The notes under the pieces are model-generated. The model was not told the DNA's origin. It did not search any database and worked only from the letters and a program-made list of their open reading frames with translations. A stretch of 64,000 bases of DNA from Saprospiraceae bacterium (GTDB lineage Bacteria > Bacteroidota > Bacteroidia > Chitinophagales > Saprospiraceae): contig JADJLG010000001.1 of assembly GCA_016710235.1 (NCBI GenBank), positions 2,097,501 through 2,161,500 of the forward strand, given 5' to 3'. This document shows, one piece after another, positions 58,801 through 64,000 of this stretch (position 1 is the first letter of the stretch; each line of letters begins with the position of its first letter). A program made the translations under genes and the position numbers.

Positions 58801-61274
58801 TTACTACAAATCTGAAAGATTCCGATATCACCTGGCCGTCAGATAGTGTACTGGTAGACAATTGTACCGGAGCATTTGACACAGCGATTATTCATAATAC
58901 ACCGAAGTTCTGTGACTATAACGGTCAGGTAATGCTGAGATTTACTGACAGGGAAATTGGTAGAAACACAGAATGTGTTTTTATTGAAAGGCTTTGGACA
59001 GTTTTCAGTAAGTGTGTTGCTTCACAATCATTCTCATTCAGACAAGTATTGAAGATAGTAAATTTCTCAGGTGTGAAATATTTCGTTCCTGCTGACATTA
59101 CTGTTACTGATTGTAAAAAAGTCTTGGTCCCGGATTCTTTGAATGGATATCCATACACAAATTGTAATTGTGATATATTCAATCATTCATACCGAGATTC
59201 TACTGTGAATGGTGGTGCAAATGCTTGTTATACAATTTACAGAAAATGGACATCTACATTTAATTGTCCTCCTGATGTTGTTGGTACATTTATGGGTACA
59301 CAAAAGATTACAGTTGTGATCGATATTCAACCGGGAGATATTGATTGGTCGGCAGATTCAGTATATGTTGACAATTGCGGCGGGAAAGTAGATACGGGCA
59401 TTATTGATAATGTTCCGAAATTGTTTAAAGATTTCTGCGGTTACGTCTCAATTTCTTATTCTGACCAAGTATTGAGTAACAATGATACGTGTAAAATTAT
59501 CAGAAGAACCTGGTTAGTCAGTAATACATGTCGTACTGGTGCCAACAAGCAAGAGTATCGCTATGACCAAATTTTAAAAGTGATCCATCCAAATGGACCA
59601 AAACTGATTTTGCCACCTAACATCACTGTTACGGATTGCAAAAAACCATTATTGCCAGATTCACTTAATGGATATCCGACAGTAGATTGTGCATGCGACA
59701 GTTTAATGATAACTTATCGGGATGATACCATTCGTACAAATCCTGAAATTTGTTATCAGGTTAATAGAAATTGGTCGGTAAGAGTTAGATGTAGGCCAAT
59801 TGTGGATACAGTATTGAGAGGAACACAAATCATTATCAGAGATGTGAATTTGAATCCTGCTGATATCATTTGGCCTCAAGATAGTTTTACTTCCTACAGC
59901 TGTATTCCTAATCTTGATCCTTCAATCACAGGTATGCCTTCTTTGAGTAAAGACTATTGTGGATTAATTCACTTTAGTTATGTTGATTCTTTGAAAGGTG
60001 GAGGCGAATGCAGAACCATTCAACGTACGTGGACTGCAAGAAACGATTGTAGTGCAAGTCAGGTGTTCAGATTTAATCAATATCTGATCACAAAGAATCA
60101 AGGCCAGCCGTCGATCACATGTACACCGGATACGGTTGTCAATGCAAATCAGACTGAATGTGGTGCCATAGTAAATTTGCCGGATCCAACATTGAATAAT
60201 TCATGCAATGCAGGTGTCCAGTTTACTAAGATACCAACAGGTAATTTTTATCCGGTGGGTATGACTACCGTATTGTTTATTGCAACGGATAGTTGTGGAA
60301 ATAAGGACAGCTGTACTACCAAGGTGACAGTTATAGAAAATGTACCGCCTCAAATTACATGTCCTCATGATACATTGGTGCCTTGTAGTGTGAATACAAA
60401 TGATCTCAGCCAGTTTGGGCAACCGCAGTTCAGCGATAATTGCCCGAATCCGACATTGAAGGATAGTGTTATTCGCAACCAGAATATTTGTGGAATCGGT
60501 ACAATTACGAGAATTTTCACGGTAACAGATGCATCAGGCAATACTGCCTCTTGTAGTCAAATTATCACTGTTGAAAATCCAAATCCATTGGATAGTTTAG
60601 ATATCAATTGGCCGACATCTCCGGTTACTGTAGAGGAATGTGATGATATTGATCCTTCCATTCTTGGCATGCCAACCATTGACACAGCAGGTGCAACTTG
60701 CTTTAGAGCAAGGATTACTTATGCTGACAGCAATTTGTGTAAAATCACTCAAACGTGTGAGATTCAACGGACGTGGACAGTTTTTGATAGTTGTACCAAC
60801 GAAGCGATAGAATATATACAAACAATCATCAGAAATGATACCTTGCCTCCAAGTATCATGGGAGTGAGAGATACTACTTTGTATGCGAGCGACACATCAT
60901 GCAACAATTATGTATTCATGAAGGCATTTTCTGGAGATTGCGACTCAAACTTAGTCGTGATCACAAACAATTCTCCTTACGGTGCCAATATGTTTGAAGA
61001 TGCCTCAGGATTTTATCCATTTGGTACAACCACAGTGACCTTTACTGCAACTGATGCATGTTGCAATCAAGCCACAAAAACAATCTTGATTACCGTACTG
61101 GATACAATAAAACCTGAATTCACTTGCAGGAAGGTAGTCCGAAAAATTACTGACACAGAATGTGCTACTTTTAATGCAAGAGATTTTGTGAGAAACGCAA
61201 CAGACAATTGTTCAGATTCCGCAACGATTATGGTGTCGTTTGATATCAATGATTTCATGGATCAACATTTATGA
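49872..61274 (+). CDS. Giant surface adhesin, main part (frameshifted before its C-terminus)
   Basis: A 3800-residue frame. A signal peptide with a long polar start ends near NDINAQ (about 45). Domains in order: an SdrD_B-like module (about 50-120, [11 protein letters not shown]); a region of about 400 residues resembling a beta-propeller ([28 protein letters not shown]); a second SdrD_B module from about 562 ([19 protein letters not shown]); seven DUF11-type repeats with acidic linkers (about 725-1850); then many cysteine-rich Ig/HYR-like modules, including three tandem 172-175-residue repeats and a clear HYR domain near 60110-60340. The frame stops at 61274 with no dockerin-like or sorting domain. 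Both are encoded by the overlapping frame at 61271, so the intact protein is probably about 4256 residues. It is likely T9SS cargo. Confidence 0.92.
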   Translation: MGNLQRLHVYQQLRCRYNQQTSFLFPLFFLVFSGSLFYNDINAQCTIVPGTISGQVVWDKNYNGIKDASDQALSNIKVIAVAPSGNTLAEAYTANDGSYKLTGLKDGDNYLIEISKPGWLEYSLSGADYISDIRIQTAPACNILFGLFDPSYNGGGLLSDLAVSCFVQGESNSQASGETLVRLSQSFKTTTPISKIAMHSQTGAVWGLAYKKSSNQLFSSAFVKVGTGLGALGTGGIYQTNYQSMVTTPYIDLKTLGINTGSVQGVALNSCAYGNLVGKVGLGDMDISSDENLLFVSNLYQKSIVILPTLGANASNTFEIKVPDPGCSNSDYAVSALKYNKGSLYVGVTCTAETSANEAEHFFHVYEMNLLTRTFHLIFSTDFGKKYWPKDVGTAAKGLISQWLTDIDFSDGGDMILAIADRNGHSFCRANEILTNQFGDILMLHKDNGLWSLERNGVVGTLVGSGSSNGQGPGGGEFFGEDYWVIGPSLHPEVSMGSIAVVPGSDQVISSAFDPVYESLAGGLHRYSTINGKKLGAVQLYNSTSSAFGKASGLGDVEVVYAPAEIVIGNRIWLDSDGDGLQDPNESGISGLRIALYDSQCNLLTTTVTDINGNYLFNKNNVAGGILYNSQYYIVLQDSRFDVNNQKLVWGNDSLCLTIQDATLLGDNIDSDAFLGDVSLCPSLKGIPMISAHTGNSGQNNYTLDFGFKTCGRKEEGPVEPNPIYDIALIKQVNPISVIAPQGIVIFDITVVNQGDTELDQFEISDYIPDGLEFIAEKSAGWKLVGRTAVYNSTSALIKGEKRVIPIGFKILYSTGIQTIINTAEVSALKNAKGEDIIDIDSKPDNDPNNDAGGIVHDVTDNQLDGDGFLDEDDHDRESLVVYDLALIKRLEVSSGYKVGDFVQFDIYIQNQGNQNVASYEITDYLGEAYEFDHSLNPEWNIVNGKLVYTSTKGLAPYEDIFIPLKLKLTKYDNTVSLINTAEISSMRNEKGEAIMDVDSRPDQDPDNDAGAGVFTENDDRLDGDGLTDEDDHDQAGIFYYDLALILQTNVKTPVKLDQLVPFQIQLINQGNIAVSCFEIVDYIPVGLEFVAASNPSWKLENGIAKCLVNNELLPGGSVTKEIVLKVVSSNADELINFAEISSIQNSNKDEVSDVDSKQDADNSNDLGGIPSSATDNLWTGNGVTDDEDDHDPEALQVFDLALILTADNALPVKQNEDVIQHIKICNQGSVSAQNIQIVDYLPSGLILSSHDNNGWMFQGGILRNIVQSELKPGECTTIDIVLRISDVSDPSALLNRAEIVGAEDLQNRNMNSFDIDSDPDMISTNDNGGLYGTPTDNLLTGSKSFDEDDADPELVHFVDLALRKTVAAGTYVKYLGELKFIIEVFNQSNTDVKNVLVSDYLPSGYELAATSISEGWTSQARIAQIRLSELKAYSSTLLEIKIQATSTAPENNVFNYSEISAFQNASGQDIGSRDFDSTPDAILGNDLGAVWNTETDNMISDHGMIDEDDEDIAGIGIYDLALRKTVPDIERFYNSKDTVDFAIEVFNQGSLPVSGFDVIDYVDTNYIFDASLNPGWTLQSSGAAIYTDRNTLKVGSKKVLHIHLIIRPKRQGLRFCNVTELSAIYRSEGVVIEDFDSVADSDPTNDKTDDVGYSDKNNITDNGNIDEDDQDQTCTNPDNFDLALAKDVGVRIVEHGQDISFKITVVNQGTVPATSITVVDYLPEGLRFRDPDWVAGPMSSGKFYYTFSVANGKIPAGGLKYRDTLAVYFDVEVTASARKGAIVNRAEIFAAENDLNLPDEDSKPDDIENNDSGGNVFTNQDKVGNAIVDEGDITGDEDDADPAGVFLVEVQQDLCRCLNNATTPSNGQFISCFNIESQAGDVWFIREISGLYSEASAAPPAAPTEFTTGPLGFVVPSVVSNGTSEVFEFCAISIDGHPFSFILENQYGDKVNYNSRACGYDVPHQTTGYSPVCSNSDVHYGVAYNPSSTYEWTLSSGGTITSDPNLNEINVHWTGGIGTSHLLTIREVNPNSCLKPLEIPVTVQTSTAEQMNCIGDLQVSLDKNCQAIITPNILLAGGPYTYTNYAVIVMDKHGYIIPNATVDGSYIGQVLTAKVMNICNGNSCWSKLTIEDKTRPQIVCANDTILCTRMTSYLKPYVYDNCDPNPTKELLDETIENTSCDPNYSKIVTRVYSAIDKSGNRSSRCTTKIYLKRIPLDSIVYPDSFSLITKNPLTCNNFEADSLGHPLPEETGVPTLNGQSLYPNNDQKYCDYSIRYYDLEIPDPKSCNKKILRNWEIFTWTCSSFDKRVFNQLIEIVDRQAPTILALDTIRTTTTPGYNCEVELWIPPIKTFDSCGSEVRVDLVYPGGIITDFKGAYLKIPADTNVLKVRAYDKCHNVDSASFVVIVQDLTPPVAVCDKEMVVSLDRFGEAWVPAHVFDDGSYDECHIKSMKVRRMDNGVPCTFNSTVFADSVGFCCQDVGKLITVIMLVTDHHGNANSCMVQVEVQDKVIPTVYPPHDVTISCERHINLNDLSEFGSATVSDNCVADLTEVDSIHIDQCREGYIDRIFVAGNALGYTVAVQRITIINEHPFTEKDIIWPYDFDTTTCQTNALDPTNLPDTLGYPILIEDFCDLTGVSYEDHLFRFVNGSDACYKILRKWKVINWCRFGSNENLYYEHTQIIKVNNTIKPTIQDGCEDLKVFTPDTSCFGAYVDIFASADDDCTPADQLFWQYSADLNSDGIVDSLVRGVGGVIRLRHFYPLGSHEYTVLFEDLCGNQSACTRAIEVINKKKPVAYCKYGLAASLVPMDLNNDGKVDQEMVTIWAKDFDQGSYHPCNYPITYSFGLDTTVKSITYNCDSIGRREVTLCITASNGEQDCCQSFIDIQSNTQFNKCSCVRFPADIIVNSCVTNYDPSTITSIPILGTCPCTHLGTSHSDSIVTNVPNYCYVIYRKWTVRFNCPNEGLWVNESVQKIYVTTNLKDSDITWPSDSVLVDNCTGAFDTAIIHNTPKFCDYNGQVMLRFTDREIGRNTECVFIERLWTVFSKCVASQSFSFRQVLKIVNFSGVKYFVPADITVTDCKKVLVPDSLNGYPYTNCNCDIFNHSYRDSTVNGGANACYTIYRKWTSTFNCPPDVVGTFMGTQKITVVIDIQPGDIDWSADSVYVDNCGGKVDTGIIDNVPKLFKDFCGYVSISYSDQVLSNNDTCKIIRRTWLVSNTCRTGANKQEYRYDQILKVIHPNGPKLILPPNITVTDCKKPLLPDSLNGYPTVDCACDSLMITYRDDTIRTNPEICYQVNRNWSVRVRCRPIVDTVLRGTQIIIRDVNLNPADIIWPQDSFTSYSCIPNLDPSITGMPSLSKDYCGLIHFSYVDSLKGGGECRTIQRTWTARNDCSASQVFRFNQYLITKNQGQPSITCTPDTVVNANQTECGAIVNLPDPTLNNSCNAGVQFTKIPTGNFYPVGMTTVLFIATDSCGNKDSCTTKVTVIENVPPQITCPHDTLVPCSVNTNDLSQFGQPQFSDNCPNPTLKDSVIRNQNICGIGTITRIFTVTDASGNTASCSQIITVENPNPLDSLDINWPTSPVTVEECDDIDPSILGMPTIDTAGATCFRARITYADSNLCKITQTCEIQRTWTVFDSCTNEAIEYIQTIIRNDTLPPSIMGVRDTTLYASDTSCNNYVFMKAFSGDCDSNLVVITNNSPYGANMFEDASGFYPFGTTTVTFTATDACCNQATKTILITVLDTIKPEFTCRKVVRKITDTECATFNARDFVRNATDNCSDSATIMVSFDINDFMDQHL
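52044..55400 (+). repeat. Seven DUF11-type repeats, 474-486 bp each
   Basis: Copies start at the [YFV]-D-[LI]-A-L motif: 52044, 52518, 52992, 53466, 53946, 54426 and 54912. The first three intervals are exactly 474 bases and the rest are 480-486. Each has a beta-sandwich DUF11 core (NQG, then a DY or DYLP/DYIP turn, then NxAE[IV]) and an acidic linker of the form DxDSxPDxDPxNDAGG, then TDN, then DEDDHD. The DNA is diverged, unlike the 249-bp array, so this is an old duplication. Confidence 0.9.
58569..60110 (+). repeat. Three tandem ~520-bp adhesin repeats
   Basis: Degenerate copies start near 58569, 59085 and 59610 with the pattern [FV/L]-P-[AP]-[DN]-I-x-V followed by C. Each contains R-x-W-[TS]-x-R-x-x-C-type motifs and ends near a D-I-x-W-x-x-D-S motif. 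Related single copies occur elsewhere in this protein and in the 45647 paralogue. Confidence 0.75.
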
Positions 61275-62644
61275 TTTGTTGTGATTCGATCATGTTTGGA
61301 GAGTATACCGGCGAGAGAACAGTGTACTTCAAAGATGAGGCAGGCAACATCGATTCATGTGTTACATTATTCCAGGCTGTGGATGAAGATTCAATCTGTA
61401 ACAATACATTCAACTTCGCACATGTCAGAGGTTTGATAGAATCTCGCAGAAAATTGTCCATGAGCGAAATACCGGTGCAGTTGATCAGCAATAATACTTT
61501 GTCTGCAGAAACGAATGGAAATGGACGCTATTCATTTATGAATATGCCTTTGGGCGGTTCTTATCAGGTGAAACCTCTGTATGATTTCAATCATCTCGAT
61601 GGAGTCACCACATTTGATATCGTGCAAATCCAAAAGCACATATTAGGAATAAAAGAATTTGATGATCCTCTGAAATATGTAGCAGCTGATGTAAACAATA
61701 ACAAAAGAGTGACTGGGTCAGATATTTCGGAAATCAGGAAACTGATACTAGGAATTCAATCTTCGTTTACGAATAATACTTCTTGGAGGTTTATTACAAA
61801 ATCTTATTCGTTCCAGGATCCGTACAATCCATTGGCAGAAAATTTCGAAGAAGCATTTGAAATTCAGAAGCTGAATCGTAATTATTATGCGGATTTTGTG
61901 GGCATCAAAATTGGAGATATTGATGATTCAAATCACCAGTTTGGTCTGGCTTCTACTACAACCAGAAGCAAGAATATAGAATCTATTTCTATGATGGATG
62001 CAGAGTTGCAGAAGGCAGAGTCATATGTTATTGAAGTTCCATTTGCTTCAATCAGAAACTGGGATGGAGTCCAAATAGCATTGCAGTTTGACAGGGCGGT
62101 TTGTAATATAGAAGAGTTGGTATTTGACAATTCAAATTTGATTAAACCTGAAAACGTTAATTTGCTGGATAATGGAGTTGTCGTATTGTCTTGGGCAGAT
62201 GTTTCCCATCGCTGGACCAAAGAAGATAATGCCTCGTTGAAAGTAAAGATCAAGTTGCAGTCTAATGCAAAATTATCTAATATATTAAGTATATTGAATA
62301 ATGGATTTTTGTCAGAATGTTATACGGTTTCCGGTGAGAGTAAATCACTACAGTTGGAGTTCAATTCAGATGCATTTAGCGACGACTTGAGATTGTATCA
62401 AAACATTCCGAATCCATTCCAACATGCTACAGTAGTACCATTCTTTATCAACTATAATGCGCATATAACGTGTACTGTTACGGATATGAATGGAAAGACA
62501 GTCTACGTTGAATCTGGAAATTATGATAAGGGTTATCATGAGATCAATATTCAGAAAAAGCAATTGCCTTCAAGTGGTATTTACTATTACCATCTCCAAA
62601 CTGATAAAAATAGAGTATTCAGGAGAATGATCTTAATCGATTAA
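61271..62644 (+). CDS. C-terminal part of the giant adhesin: dockerin-like and T9SS sorting domain
   Basis: A 457-residue frame that overlaps the 49872 frame by ATGA. It has no signal peptide and begins in mid-domain: [28 protein letters not shown] matches the paralogue segment TCDSLEGQ onwards to TDEAGNQDFC. A regulatory-like module (about 35-95), a dockerin-like pair ([13 protein letters not shown], then [20 protein letters not shown]) and a type A sorting domain ([16 protein letters not shown] to the end) follow. Adding one T near 61268-61270 joins the two frames. A real separate gene would make a sorting-domain protein with no export signal, so a frameshift is the better reading. Confidence 0.85.
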   Translation: MICCDSIMFGEYTGERTVYFKDEAGNIDSCVTLFQAVDEDSICNNTFNFAHVRGLIESRRKLSMSEIPVQLISNNTLSAETNGNGRYSFMNMPLGGSYQVKPLYDFNHLDGVTTFDIVQIQKHILGIKEFDDPLKYVAADVNNNKRVTGSDISEIRKLILGIQSSFTNNTSWRFITKSYSFQDPYNPLAENFEEAFEIQKLNRNYYADFVGIKIGDIDDSNHQFGLASTTTRSKNIESISMMDAELQKAESYVIEVPFASIRNWDGVQIALQFDRAVCNIEELVFDNSNLIKPENVNLLDNGVVVLSWADVSHRWTKEDNASLKVKIKLQSNAKLSNILSILNNGFLSECYTVSGESKSLQLEFNSDAFSDDLRLYQNIPNPFQHATVVPFFINYNAHITCTVTDMNGKTVYVESGNYDKGYHEINIQKKQLPSSGIYYYHLQTDKNRVFRRMILID

Positions 62645-62694
62645 GATTTCTCAGGATTAGAAAAAGTAAAGTGTGTAGTAATCGGTTTCGTTTT

Positions 62695-62729
62695 GCGCCT
62701 TGGTTTGTTAAACCAAGGCGCTTTTTTTT
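62695..62729 (+). terminator. Rho-independent terminator after the giant adhesin
   Basis: A perfect 12-bp stem (62695-62706 with 62710-62721), a 3-base loop and a run of eight T. It lies 50 bases after the stop codon. Confidence 0.92.
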
Positions 62730-62965
62730 AACAACTGGTGTGGCACCACCTTTGCTGTGAAACCAAGAAATTTTCCTGACCTTAGGGAAGTCTGACTAAG
62801 AGTTAAACGCCGAAAATACTAAATAAGTAATAGTAAATCAATATTATATGTATATGTAAGTATTATATATATAATTATCTCTGCTATTAAAGCTCTTATT
62901 TATTTTGACAGTGAAACGGAAGAATCTGTTAATTTTACGGCAAAATACATACTTCGCTTACAAAG

Positions 62966-64000
62966 ATGGTAAATCGATATTTTGATCTCATAGACCAAAC
63001 CTACTACTTTCCGCAAGAAGGTTTTGATTTGGAAAAAGATGAATTGGTATTTAATGGCATACCATTAATGTCATTGATAGAAAAATACGGGACACCATTT
63101 AAGATGACATATCTTCCCAGAATTGGTGAACAAATTAAGCGGGCCAGAAATCTTTTCAATAAGTCAATAAAAGCTTCTTCTTACAAAGGAAAATATCATT
63201 ATTGCTATTGTACAAAATGTTGTCATTTTTCATATGTATTGGAAGAAGTATTGCAACACGATGTGCAGATCGAAACATCTTCTGCTTTTGACATAGATCT
63301 GGTACTTAATTTGTACAAAAATGGAAAGCTGAGCAAGGATCATATTATTGTAAATAATGGTTTCAAAACTGAAAATTATCTGGACAATATTGCCCAATTG
63401 ATCAATTCAGGTTTCAAAAATGTGATCCCTGTATTAGATAATAAGTTTGAAATAGATGCTTTAGAAACAAGGATACAGAAAAAATGTAAAGTTGGTGTAA
63501 GAGTTGCAACGGAAGAAGAACCAAGCTTCGAATTTTATACATCTCGACTGGGAATAAGATCTTCGGAGATAGTGCAGTTTTGTAAAGAGAAGTTGAAGAA
63601 GAACAAAAAGTTTGAGCTGTATATGCTTCATTTTTTTGTGGATACTGGGATCAAAGATACCGTTTATTATTGGGGAGAACTAAAGCGTGGGATCAAAACT
63701 TATATTGAACTCAAAAAACAGTTTCCTTCGCTCAAAGCAATTAATATAGGAGGTGGATTGCCGATCAGAAATTCCTTAGGTTTTGAATTCGATTATAAGT
63801 ATATGATTCAATCCATCGTTTCTATGTTGAAAGAGGCATGCGAGGAAGACGGTGTAGATGAACCCGATATCTTTACAGAATTTGGAAAATATACTGTGGG
63901 TGAAAGTGGTGCTACGATCTTTTCTGTATTGGAACAAAAACAACAGAATGATTCGGAGATATGGTACATGGTTGACAATTCATTGATGAATACACTGCCT
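62966..64000 (+). CDS. speA: Biosynthetic arginine decarboxylase (3'-partial)
   Basis: Opens at ATG 62966 and runs off the window after 345 codons. It is a fold type III PLP decarboxylase of the alanine-racemase-like barrel group. After YGTPFKMTYLPRI comes KYHYCYCTKCCHFSYVLEE, the PLP-lysine strand; other Bacteroidota arginine decarboxylases usually have T-K-S-S here. QIETSSAFDID, the substrate/PLP strand ending INIGGGLPI and the FTEFGKYTVGESG motif follow, in the order expected for SpeA-like enzymes that make agmatine for polyamines. The C-terminal catalytic cysteine region is outside the window, so substrate choice (arginine against ornithine or diaminopimelate) rests on N-terminal resemblance. 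Confidence 0.85.
   Translation, partial: MVNRYFDLIDQTYYFPQEGFDLEKDELVFNGIPLMSLIEKYGTPFKMTYLPRIGEQIKRARNLFNKSIKASSYKGKYHYCYCTKCCHFSYVLEEVLQHDVQIETSSAFDIDLVLNLYKNGKLSKDHIIVNNGFKTENYLDNIAQLINSGFKNVIPVLDNKFEIDALETRIQKKCKVGVRVATEEEPSFEFYTSRLGIRSSEIVQFCKEKLKKNKKFELYMLHFFVDTGIKDTVYYWGELKRGIKTYIELKKQFPSLKAINIGGGLPIRNSLGFEFDYKYMIQSIVSMLKEACEEDGVDEPDIFTEFGKYTVGESGATIFSVLEQKQQNDSEIWYMVDNSLMNTLP

Noticed and set aside
50556..60821. Many 60-100-codon minus-strand frames under the giant adhesin
   Set aside because: They are antisense shadows of a low-complexity, repeat-rich coding sequence and have no independent support.

Overview
The window looks like a chromosome segment of a Bacteroidota bacterium, most likely from the Saprospiraceae/Lewinella side of the phylum; I infer this and have not tested it phylogenetically. 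The evidence is several type IX secretion (T9SS) C-terminal sorting domains, a PorP/SprF-family protein, a GSCFA protein, a GWxTD protein, a bactofilin-AtpZ gene pair, AT-rich DNA with almost no Shine-Dalgarno sequences, and frequent TTG/GTG starts.

Layout. 1-6933: the 3' part of a giant secreted repeat protein with sixteen 83-residue repeats encoded by near-identical 249-bp units, six SdrD_B-like modules and a T9SS sorting domain. 7552-8907: an O-antigen ligase-like membrane protein. 9070-11078 (minus): iscS-iscU-iscA. 11435-15956 (plus): a MeaB GTPase, an M23 peptidase, a Bcp peroxiredoxin with a probable frameshift, and a malic enzyme. 16000-21107: an OmpA-type lipoprotein, a large DNA2-like helicase-nuclease and a GSCFA protein. 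21288-24944: an unrecognised protein, an unusual trypsin-like protease with a zinc ribbon and a chaperone-like tail, and PorP/SprF. 25349-28261: bactofilin, AtpZ, an AtpI-like membrane protein and uvrC. 28301-43063 is mostly housekeeping: pcm, phosphohexomutase, mrcA-aroB-rlmN, DUF3089 hydrolase, M1 peptidase, SDR, GWxTD protein, folD, tadA and small lipoproteins.

43583-62644 is a second surface-protein region with a beta-propeller-like T9SS cargo, a 1324-residue multidomain adhesin and a giant adhesin of about 4250 residues. The giant reads as two ORFs joined by an ATGA overlap (61271-61274), which is probably a one-base frameshift. The 1324-residue protein is colinear with the C-terminal part of the giant, so the two are paralogues. 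The window ends inside an arginine decarboxylase gene.

How the genes relate: the adhesins, the propeller protein and the first repeat protein are probable T9SS cargo, and PorP/SprF is probably a secretion or surface-anchoring partner. PBP1A, bactofilin, M23 peptidase, O-antigen ligase-like protein and OmpA lipoprotein serve the envelope. The most unusual material is (i) the homogenised 249-bp array, (ii) the paralogous giant adhesins with seven 474-486-bp DUF11-type repeats and acidic linkers, (iii) the two-gene unit at 21288-23793 and (iv) two probable single-base frameshifts. I saw no rRNA, tRNA, CRISPR array, insertion sequence or prophage.
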